Below are positions 28,534 through 36,270 of a stretch of DNA of 60,485 bases, piece by piece. The notes below the pieces were generated by a model. That model saw nothing but the letters and a program-made list of their open reading frames with translations. It had not been told where the DNA came from and searched no databases. Source of the stretch: DASRAU01 sp035638075. GTDB lineage: Bacteria > Acidobacteriota > Polarisedimenticolia > Gp22-AA2. How positions within the stretch are numbered: the stretch's first letter is position 1; the number at the start of each line of letters is the position of its first letter. The stretch spans positions 1 through 60,485 of the forward strand of contig DASRAU010000019.1 of assembly GCA_035638075.1 (NCBI GenBank), given 5' to 3'. Both the position numbers and the translations under genes were made by a program.

Positions 28534-29952
28534 GTGATTCGGAAGTACCTCGTACGTGGCCCCGAAGTCTTTCTCCTGACTCTGCTCGCGCTTCTGGCCG
28601 GAACACCGAAGGCGCAGGCAACTCCGTCCACCTACAAGGATGTCTGCGCCAGCGGCTGCACCTACAGCACCCTCCAATCGGCCATCGACGCCATCACCGA
28701 CAGCTCGGCGACGAAGGTGTACACCGTGTTTCTCGATTCGGGGATCCTGTCCACTGACACGTCCACGACCCTGAACGGCAAGAGCTACATCAACATCGTC
28801 GGCCGGGGCGAAGGAGTGTCGATCCTCCAGGCCAGCACGACCTGGTTCGCGAACGTCTTCGCGGGCACCACGCCCTTCGACTTTCTCGACCTGACGAGCT
28901 CCACCAACATCACCCTGCGCGGCCTGACCATCGACGCGCGCACCAACGACCCCGGCAGCTATTCTTCGACCCAGTTCAACGGGATCCGGCTCTTCAACGT
29001 CGATCGGCTCCTGCTGGACAGCGTCGAGGTCAGGGCGGTGAATTTCGGCATGTGGGAGTATGGCGGCACGGCGGGCAATCTCATCGAGGTCTACAACTCC
29101 AAGCTGTTGTCCACGGTGAACACCATCATTTCCAGAAACACCACCTGGCACGTCTTCGGCAGCGAAATCAAGGCGCTGCAGACCGGCGCCGAGAGTGCCA
29201 GCGACGAGACCGTGGCCTGGGAGATGGACAACGGCATCAACACGACCATCTGGGGCTCCCACATCCACGCGGAAACCTCGAAGGCGGGGGCCTCGGGCAC
29301 CGTGGCCGGCCTGAAGATCTTCTCGGCCTCCTCGGGAGCTCATCTCGCCGTCATCGGCACCCAGATCCAGGTGAAAGTTGCCACGACGAACATCGGCAGC
29401 TCGACCCGAAACATGTTCGGGTTCCTGTTCGTGAGCGCCTCGACGGGGCCGAATTCCTATGATTTCGCGGGGTCCACGATCCACTACGAATCACCGGCGT
29501 CGATGAGCCAGGGGCGCCTCGGTGCGATCGGCTACCAGTTCACCACGGCGAACAACGTCATCAACTTCGTCGGCGGCGGCCTGTTCGATGTCGGAGGCAG
29601 CGGCGGGACCTACCGCGCCAATCTCGTCCAGACGCTCGGCATCGGGACGGCCCCGGTGATCCGCACGGTCGGGGCCTCGGTCGTCTCCGCGGTCGCCGCG
29701 GCCGGCACCCTCCCCTCGGGGCTCGCGAGCGGCACGTCGACCCTGACGAGACAGCGCGGCAGCGTCACGCTGAGCGGCGGGACCGCCAGCGTCACCCTGC
29801 CCGACGCCGTGCCCGACACCACATATTCGGTCGGCGTGTCCACCGGTGCCAACGAGACCATCCGGGTCACCGGGAAATCGACCACGGGCTTCACCGTGAC
29901 GTCGTCCAGTGGGAGCTCGACGGCGGTCGTGGACTGGATCGTCGTGCGTTAG
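28534..29952 (+). CDS. Secreted right-handed beta-helix protein, copy 2
   Basis: 472 residues starting at GTG 28534, after GGAGGA. The signal peptide is FLLTLLALLAGTPKAQA, then the same layout as copy 1: CTYSTLQSAIDAITDS, NGKSYINIVGRGEGVSI, TSSTNITLRGLTIDARTNDPGSY, and the C-terminal GSVTLSGGTASVTLPDA/VDWIVVR module. Almost the whole length aligns by eye, with scattered substitutions. This points to a local gene duplication that has had time to diverge. No partner enzyme adjoins it. Confidence 0.82.
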   Translation: MIRKYLVRGPEVFLLTLLALLAGTPKAQATPSTYKDVCASGCTYSTLQSAIDAITDSSATKVYTVFLDSGILSTDTSTTLNGKSYINIVGRGEGVSILQASTTWFANVFAGTTPFDFLDLTSSTNITLRGLTIDARTNDPGSYSSTQFNGIRLFNVDRLLLDSVEVRAVNFGMWEYGGTAGNLIEVYNSKLLSTVNTIISRNTTWHVFGSEIKALQTGAESASDETVAWEMDNGINTTIWGSHIHAETSKAGASGTVAGLKIFSASSGAHLAVIGTQIQVKVATTNIGSSTRNMFGFLFVSASTGPNSYDFAGSTIHYESPASMSQGRLGAIGYQFTTANNVINFVGGGLFDVGGSGGTYRANLVQTLGIGTAPVIRTVGASVVSAVAAAGTLPSGLASGTSTLTRQRGSVTLSGGTASVTLPDAVPDTTYSVGVSTGANETIRVTGKSTTGFTVTSSSGSSTAVVDWIVVR

Positions 29953-29984
29953 GCGGTCTTCGACCAGAGAACCGGCGGCATCGG

Positions 29985-29990
29985 TATGAT
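29985..29990 (+). promoter_or_regulatory. -10 box nine bases before an ATG
   Basis: TATGAT ends nine bases before the ATG at 29999. No ribosome binding site lies between them and no good -35 is at 17 bp (TTCGAC is 20 bp away). Same geometry as at 6598 and 22514. Confidence 0.4.
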
Positions 29991-29998
29991 GCCGCGCC

Positions 29999-32476
29999 AT
30001 GGGTGCGCGGGAAGGCGCGTTGGACGCCGTGGAGGGATCCGGGCGGGCGGGAGCCTGGAGTTGCGCGGGGCTCGGGTGCGTCGCGATGGCGACCCTGCTG
30101 CACGAGATCGTCCTGACGCGCATCTTCAGCGTCATCACCTGGTACCACTTCGCCTTCATCGCCATCTCGGTGGCGATGTTCGGCCTCACCGTCGGCGCGA
30201 TCCTCATCGACACCGGCCGCCGCTTCTTCGCTCCGGTGCGGACGCGGCGGCACATGGCGCTGGCGGCGCTGCTGTTCGCGCTCGCGCTGCCGGCCTGTCT
30301 CGTGCCGATGCTGCGGATTCCGTTCTCGACCGATCCGACGCCCGCGGCGATCCTGGCGGACGCGGTCATCCTGCTGCTGAGCGCCATCCCCTTCTGCCTG
30401 AGCGGCGTGGCGGTCGGGCTGGCGCTGACGCGCTTTCCCGACCAGGTCGGTCGGCTGTACGCGTTCGACCTGACCGGGGCCGCCCTCGCCTGTCTCGCCG
30501 TCATTCCGCTGTTGAAGATGACCGACGGGCCGACCGCGGTCTTCGCGGCCGGTGCCATCGCCGCCGCCGGCGCCGCCTGTTTCGCGATCGCCGCCGAAGG
30601 AGAGAGCCCCGTCGATCGCGCCAGTCTCACGCAGGAGGTGAGCGGATCCCGGCCGGCGAGCCGCATCCTGCCGCTGTCCCTGCTCGCCGCGGCGGGGCTG
30701 ACCGTGTTCGTGCTCGCGAATGGCGTGCTGGTGCGGGCGCAGGCGCCATTGCTACGCATCGCGGCGGTGAAGGGCCACGCGGAGGAGCCGGCGCTGTACG
30801 AAGCGTGGAACGCCTTCTCGCGCATCCGCGTGCGGCGCGCGCCGCGCGAGGCGCCGCTCGGCTGGGGGCTGAGCTCCGCCTACACGCCGGTCAGGCCGGT
30901 GCGCCAGCTGATCCTCGACATCGACGGCGGGGCTTCCACGGTGCTGACCGAGTACCACGGGCGGCCGGAAGAGATGGACTACCTGCGCTGGGACATCACC
31001 GGCATGGCGCACGTGCTGCGCCCGGGGGGGCGCGTGCTGGTGATCGGCGTGGGAGGCGGCCGCGACGTGCTCACCGCCCTGGTGTATGGCCAGCCGGAGG
31101 TCATCGGCGTCGAGGTGAACGAGACGATCCTGCACGCCGTGACCGACGTCTTCGGGGACTTCACCGGCCATCTCGATCGCGATCCGCGCGTGACGCTGAT
31201 CCACGACGAAGCGCGCAGCCAGATCGCCCGGCGCAGCGACCGCTTCGACATCATCCAGGCGTCGCTCGTGGACACCGCGGCGGCGACCGCAGCCGGGGCT
31301 TTCGCGTTCACCGAGAACTCGCTCTACACGCGCGAGGGCTGGCGGCTGTTCCTCGACCGGCTGCGCCCGCGAGGGGTGCTCGCCTTCTCGTGGTTCCTCA
31401 CGCCCGACCGGCCGGCCGAGATGTACCGGCTGACGTCGCTCGCCCAGGCGGCGCTGGCCGAGCGCGGCGTCGCCGATCCGCGAAAGCACATCATCCTGGC
31501 GTCGGAGGGTCCGGGAAAATCGCCGGTCGGATCGATTCTCGTCAGCCCCGACCCATTCGACGACGAAGACGTGGCCCGCCTGGGGGAGTGGCTCGCGCCG
31601 CGGCGCTTCGAGCTGGTGCTGGCGCCCGGCGTCACGACCGACACCGTGTTCGGCTCGCTCGCCGACGGCACCGCCGGGCCGCTGCTCGCCGGGGACCCGC
31701 CGCTGCGGGTCGATCCGCCGACCGACGACTCCCCTTTCTTCTTCAACGTGGTGCGCCTGCGGGACGCCCTGCGGCCGCGCGTCGCCGCCCAGGGAAGCGT
31801 GGCCGGGAACCAGAAGGCGGTCACCATGCTGGGCGCCCTGCTGCTCGCCAGCACCCTGGCCGCGGCGGCGTGCCTCGTCGTCCCGATGGCGCGGGCGGTG
31901 CGCCGGCCGGATCGACGGGTGCGCGTGCCGGACCTGTTGTATTTCGCCGCGCTCGGCGTCGGCTTCATGCTCGTGGAGATCGCGCAATTGCAGCGGCTCA
32001 TCCTGCTGCTCGGCCATCCCACCCTGGGACTCGCGGTGGTGCTGTTCGCGCTGCTTCTCGCCGGAGGAGCCGGCAGCCTGTCGATCCGCGATCTGCCGGC
32101 GGCCGGGCTGGCGCGCGCCGCCGCCCTCCGGATGGCCGTCCTGCTCGCTGTGCTCATCGTCGTCGGCGTCGCGACGCCGCTGGTCGTGCATCGGCTGGCG
32201 GGCGGGACCACGCCCGTGCGGATCTCGGGCGCGGTTGCCCTCCTTCTGCCGCTCGGGTTCTTCATGGGGATGGCCTTCCCGCTCGGTATGCGTCTCGCGG
32301 CGGCCCGGGCACCGGAATCGGGCCCGTGGTTCTGGGCGGTCAACGGCGCCGCGTCGGTGTGGGGATCGGTGCTGGCGACGGCGTTGTCGCTGGCGTTCGG
32401 AATCGGCGCGACCTTCTGGTTCGGGACCGCAGCCTACGCCACGGCCTCGGCCCTCATTGTACGGAAGAAGGATTGA
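29999..32476 (+). CDS. Multi-spanning membrane protein with spermidine-synthase-like domain (1)
   Basis: 825 residues. About six N-terminal membrane helices (about 15-230) lead into a Rossmann methyltransferase-like domain of the spermidine synthase family: VLVIGVGGGRDVLTAL, GVEVNETILHAV and FDIIQASLVD, about 335-480. Six or more C-terminal helices follow (about 600-820). The protein belongs to the widespread membrane-bound spermidine-synthase-like family, for which aminopropyl transfer has rarely been proven; substrate is unknown. The catalytic aspartate region reads IIQASLVDT, unlike the canonical D-S-x-D, so true polyamine synthesis is doubtful. Confidence 0.8.
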   Translation: MGAREGALDAVEGSGRAGAWSCAGLGCVAMATLLHEIVLTRIFSVITWYHFAFIAISVAMFGLTVGAILIDTGRRFFAPVRTRRHMALAALLFALALPACLVPMLRIPFSTDPTPAAILADAVILLLSAIPFCLSGVAVGLALTRFPDQVGRLYAFDLTGAALACLAVIPLLKMTDGPTAVFAAGAIAAAGAACFAIAAEGESPVDRASLTQEVSGSRPASRILPLSLLAAAGLTVFVLANGVLVRAQAPLLRIAAVKGHAEEPALYEAWNAFSRIRVRRAPREAPLGWGLSSAYTPVRPVRQLILDIDGGASTVLTEYHGRPEEMDYLRWDITGMAHVLRPGGRVLVIGVGGGRDVLTALVYGQPEVIGVEVNETILHAVTDVFGDFTGHLDRDPRVTLIHDEARSQIARRSDRFDIIQASLVDTAAATAAGAFAFTENSLYTREGWRLFLDRLRPRGVLAFSWFLTPDRPAEMYRLTSLAQAALAERGVADPRKHIILASEGPGKSPVGSILVSPDPFDDEDVARLGEWLAPRRFELVLAPGVTTDTVFGSLADGTAGPLLAGDPPLRVDPPTDDSPFFFNVVRLRDALRPRVAAQGSVAGNQKAVTMLGALLLASTLAAAACLVVPMARAVRRPDRRVRVPDLLYFAALGVGFMLVEIAQLQRLILLLGHPTLGLAVVLFALLLAGGAGSLSIRDLPAAGLARAAALRMAVLLAVLIVVGVATPLVVHRLAGGTTPVRISGAVALLLPLGFFMGMAFPLGMRLAAARAPESGPWFWAVNGAASVWGSVLATALSLAFGIGATFWFGTAAYATASALIVRKKD

Positions 32477-32618
32477 GCCTGGAGTCCCGTCCCCTGCTGA
32501 AAGGAAGGCCCGCCCTGGAGCAGGGACGCCTCGTCTTTCTCGCCGGGAGATCGTTCGGGCGAGCGTGGTACGCTCAGGGCCTGCACGCGGGCCTCGCGCC
32601 CGGGCCTGAGAGGGGGCA

Positions 32619-34862
32619 TTGCTCACCGGTTTCCAGCTGAGGCGCGCTGCGATCCTGGCGGCGACGGGGCTCGCGGTTGTTCTCCCGGCCGTCGTCCAGG
32701 TGACGGCGAAGTCGACAAAAGCCCCATCATCGGGTAAGGCCGCCGCAGTCGCGCCCGTCTCCAACTGCGCGACGAAGTCCTGCACCACCGACTCCCCGCC
32801 GACCTGCATCTCGGGGACACCGCCGACGCAGCACGTCTGCGATCCGGCGCTTGGCTTCTACCGGCCTGTCGCCCCGGTCTCGACCACGGAGTACGTCGTC
32901 ACCCCGACGGGCGTCGGGAACTACGCGACCATCCAGGAGGCGCTGGATGCGGCGAAGAAGAACGCCACGCCGGCGACGCCGATCACCGTGCGACTGCTGC
33001 CGGGCGTTTACACGATTCCGGCCGGTTCACCGACTCTGACGCTGCTGTCGGCGTCCTACGTCAACCTGATGGGCGCCGGCCCGGAGCTGACGATCGTCCG
33101 GGGGGGAGAGGGCTTCATGGCGGATGCGGCCTCCGGCGACCGGGGTGACCTCTTCGACATCAGCGGATCGAAGCACCTGAGGCTCGAGGGGATCTATTTC
33201 GACAACCTGACGAACGTCGATCGCGTCACGAAGAAAGAGGCGTCGGCGATCTTCATGAACGACACCGACGACATCCTGATCAACCGGTGCCGGGTCGAGG
33301 GAAACGCCTACGGCGCATGGGCGAACGCCAACAGCGAGGGGCATGTCATCGAGACGTACGACTCGCGCTTCGTCGGCGGCAACGGCGGCATCCGCACCGG
33401 GCCGGAGATCTGGCACATCTTCTCCGGCTCGATGATGAGCATGGTCACGGACGCGCGGGACAATCCGGTCCTCACCGCGCCGCTCAGCGCCTTCCAGGCC
33501 GTGGGGCCCACGCAGATCTGGGGCGCGCACATCCACTGCGAGGACATGCGGTCCGCCTCGCGCGGCTGCATCGGCGCCGAGCTGCAGGGCGGCTCGCGCG
33601 GAGCGGTCGAGATCTTCGGCACCACGATCCACGTCAAGGTGAGCCACGACTCCGACCCCGGCGGCCACCGGCGGTTCGCCCCGCTCGAGGTGAACAGCTC
33701 GAACGCCGGCTCGGCGCTGCGCGTGTCCGGGTGCAACATGCTGATCGAGACGCCCAACGTGACGGACAGCACCGCGACGATCGCGCAGCTGCTCCTCACC
33801 AACGCGAGCAGCGCGCAGCGTCACGAGATCATCGGCAATTCGTTCCGGGAGAACGTGTCGGCGACCGGGCTGTACCAGCGCGGCACGGTCCTGAACCGCG
33901 TCTCGAGCGCCAGGGCGCCGACCGTGCGGTGGCTCGCCAACGGGGTCGGCAGCCGCATCGTCGGGTGGACCGCGAGCAACCCGATGCTCAACGGACCGGT
34001 CGCCAGCTTCGAGACGACGTCGATGGCCTCCCAGTCGGGCTCGGCCACGCTCGCGTCGGGAACCCGGACCGTCCTGCTCATCGCGGACGCGGGCAACGCC
34101 GCCGGCACGGTGCGCTTCAACGCGTCGGCGACGGTGGACCAGGGCACGAGCCTCGACACGATCTTCAAGCCCGGGGACTTCGTGAAGAACGCCGCCGACG
34201 GCGACACAGCCTGGACACGCATCCGCAGTGTGTCTCCGACGACCCTGGCGCTCGAAGAGCCCTACCGCGGCAGGAAGACCGGGACGGGGCAGGTCGCGAA
34301 GATCGGAAACCAGACTCTCGACAGCCAGCCCGACGGCTCGTACCGCGTTTCCGTGACCGGCGCGGCGGCGCCGGCGCCGTACACGACCACGCAAACGATC
34401 TCGAGCTGCGACCACCTGGACATCGAGAGCCCGGGCGAGAGCACCGACCGACTCCTGCAGAGGGCCGACCGGAGACTGACCCTCACCTCCATCAACTGCG
34501 TCGTCGACCCGGGGGACACCGGCGAGTCGGCGAGAATCGCGCTGCAGCAGTGCGACACGAAGGCCGGTCACTGTGTCGGCGTCGACGGTGCGACCACCAT
34601 CACCTGCGACAACGACGGGCAGTCCGACGACGGAAGCCTGTCGAACCCCTCGATCGACAAGGGGAACTGGATGTTCCTCGACGTCAAGGCGGTGTCGGGG
34701 ACCGTGTCCCGTGTCGGCGTGACCTACTGCTGGACGGCCCCGCAGAGCGTGAGCGTGCCGGCGGAGACCTTCTCCGTCACGAACCGGCACGCCAGCGGCT
34801 TCACCATCACGTCGAGCAACCCGGCGTCGACCGCCGCTGTGGACTGGGTCCTGACGCGATAA
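32619..34862 (+). CDS. Secreted beta-helix protein 3 with C-terminal beta module
   Basis: 747 residues from a TTG start at 32619 preceded by AGAGGGGG. A signal peptide (AAILAATGLAVVLPAVVQVTA) is followed by a cysteine-containing segment (SNCATKSCTTDSPPTC) and a beta-helix that starts with the pectinesterase-like GNYATIQEALDAAKKNA. Rungs include RLEGIYFDNLTN and TQIWGAHIHCED. A beta-rich region of about 250 residues with several cysteines follows, and the protein ends ASGFTITSSNPASTAAVDWVL, the same terminal motif as copies 1 and 2. It is convergent with the next gene, only 6 bp apart. Confidence 0.78.
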   Translation: MLTGFQLRRAAILAATGLAVVLPAVVQVTAKSTKAPSSGKAAAVAPVSNCATKSCTTDSPPTCISGTPPTQHVCDPALGFYRPVAPVSTTEYVVTPTGVGNYATIQEALDAAKKNATPATPITVRLLPGVYTIPAGSPTLTLLSASYVNLMGAGPELTIVRGGEGFMADAASGDRGDLFDISGSKHLRLEGIYFDNLTNVDRVTKKEASAIFMNDTDDILINRCRVEGNAYGAWANANSEGHVIETYDSRFVGGNGGIRTGPEIWHIFSGSMMSMVTDARDNPVLTAPLSAFQAVGPTQIWGAHIHCEDMRSASRGCIGAELQGGSRGAVEIFGTTIHVKVSHDSDPGGHRRFAPLEVNSSNAGSALRVSGCNMLIETPNVTDSTATIAQLLLTNASSAQRHEIIGNSFRENVSATGLYQRGTVLNRVSSARAPTVRWLANGVGSRIVGWTASNPMLNGPVASFETTSMASQSGSATLASGTRTVLLIADAGNAAGTVRFNASATVDQGTSLDTIFKPGDFVKNAADGDTAWTRIRSVSPTTLALEEPYRGRKTGTGQVAKIGNQTLDSQPDGSYRVSVTGAAAPAPYTTTQTISSCDHLDIESPGESTDRLLQRADRRLTLTSINCVVDPGDTGESARIALQQCDTKAGHCVGVDGATTITCDNDGQSDDGSLSNPSIDKGNWMFLDVKAVSGTVSRVGVTYCWTAPQSVSVPAETFSVTNRHASGFTITSSNPASTAAVDWVLTR

Positions 34863-34868
34863 GAGCGA

Positions 34869-36140
34869 CTATTTCACCGAAAATGCGGCGGTGCGGGTGG
34901 TCGTGCCGTCGCTCTTGACCGCCTCGACGGTGATCGAGCGTTCGTTCTTCAAGGCACCGCGTCCCACTTCGAACGAGTAGTCATTGTTGCCCTGTCCCAC
35001 GGCGGCGATGAGACCGGAGTTGAGCTTCGTCTCACCGGCGTAGACGTTGAAACCGATGATGGTAGCCTCGTTCACGGTGCCGAAGTCGACATGCAGCCGG
35101 CCCTTGAGGAGCTCCGCGTTGCGGATGACCACCTCATCGACAGCCGCTCCGCAGCCCGGCTGCGGAGGACCCGCCGATGCTCCGGAAGCCAGGCAGCTCT
35201 GGCGCATCCAGCCTGTCAGAACCGGAGACTCGGCCAGGGGGTTCGCGCCATCGCCGAAGAAGCTGCTGGCCCCGAAGAAGAGGCAGGAGTTGTCGATCGG
35301 GGTGTCGACAACGATGCACTTGCTGCCATTCGGGCCGGGGTTCGAGGTCATCTGCGTCCATGAAGACCGGCGCACGTCGGGAGGGAGGTTGCAGGGCCCC
35401 GTCCGGGTGTACAGGTTTCCCGGAGTGACCGTCACCGGCGTTCCGGTCCCACCCTGGCAGGTGTTCAGCATCGACGCACCCGCCGTCCCCGGATCGCAGT
35501 CGCTGTGGACGGGGGGAGCGGTCTGCTGGAAGCAGACGGTCTGGGACATCAATCCCGAGGTATTGGAGACGAGGGTCAGGCCGTTGTCGTGGCTGCAGAC
35601 CATTGGCGAGAGATCCTCCGGGCCGGCCGCCTCGACGATGTAGTAGCCGAAATCGACGGAGAAGCCCACCGTCGCGATCAGCGAGGACCCGTCGTTCGCC
35701 ACGATTTGGATGATGTTGCGGGCGACCCCCGGGACACCGGACGGATTCGGGCAGACGGCAGCGTTGCTGAGGCTGATTCCGCCCCAGTCGTACTGGATGG
35801 TGAGCTGCCCGTCACCTGCACTCCCCGCCTGCGGCAGGCATTCGAGCCCCTGCTCGGTCAAAGTGCCGGCACTTTCGCAGACGAAATCGATTTTCTGGTC
35901 CGCCCCGGCGGCCGCCGTCGTGCTGTTGCTGTTCATCGTGGCGTCCTGGCCGAGCACGTAGATGAAGCCCTCCACGGGCAGGGCATCAGGGCAGCCGATG
36001 AGGAAGCTGTCCAGGCCGTGCTGGACCGGCAGCGAGGTGGGACACGTGGCGCCCGCGGAGTGCGGCAGCGCCAGGCAGATCACCGCCAGGGAGATCAGCA
36101 CCCAAACGCCCCGAGTCGGAATCCCTGAGACCTCGTTCAT
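34869..36140 (-). CDS. Secreted protein, family A member 1
   Basis: 423 residues, signal peptide ending ALPHSAGA, followed by CPTSLPVQHGLDSFLIGCPD. It shares most of its length with the gene at 43000 (KIDFVCES, TIQYDWGGISLSN, ARNIIQIVANDGSSLIATVGFSVDFGYYIVEAA). The last 90 residues are a fibronectin-like beta module (IIGFNVYAGETKLNSGLIAAVGQGNNDYSFEVGRGALKNERSITVEAVKSDG, given as the pattern only in part here) common in modular secreted proteins. Function is unknown; about eleven cysteines suggest disulfides, so export to the periplasm or surface. Confidence 0.8.
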   Translation of the reverse strand: MNEVSGIPTRGVWVLISLAVICLALPHSAGATCPTSLPVQHGLDSFLIGCPDALPVEGFIYVLGQDATMNSNSTTAAAGADQKIDFVCESAGTLTEQGLECLPQAGSAGDGQLTIQYDWGGISLSNAAVCPNPSGVPGVARNIIQIVANDGSSLIATVGFSVDFGYYIVEAAGPEDLSPMVCSHDNGLTLVSNTSGLMSQTVCFQQTAPPVHSDCDPGTAGASMLNTCQGGTGTPVTVTPGNLYTRTGPCNLPPDVRRSSWTQMTSNPGPNGSKCIVVDTPIDNSCLFFGASSFFGDGANPLAESPVLTGWMRQSCLASGASAGPPQPGCGAAVDEVVIRNAELLKGRLHVDFGTVNEATIIGFNVYAGETKLNSGLIAAVGQGNNDYSFEVGRGALKNERSITVEAVKSDGTTTRTAAFSVK

Positions 36141-36270
36141 GGCTGGCCCTCCAGATGCTTCGAAAGCGATGCGGCGTTGCCGGAATCATACGGTCAAACC
36201 GGACCCGCGGGAATCTCGATCCCCGGTCGTCCTGCTATAATCCGCCGCCCTTGACGCGGGCGGAGCCCCG

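Noticed and set aside
36236..36241. TATAAT as a leaderless promoter of the glycosyltransferase gene
   Set aside because: The start codon is 30 bases further and preceded by GGAG; it may be a normal -10 box, so it is not counted with the leaderless set.
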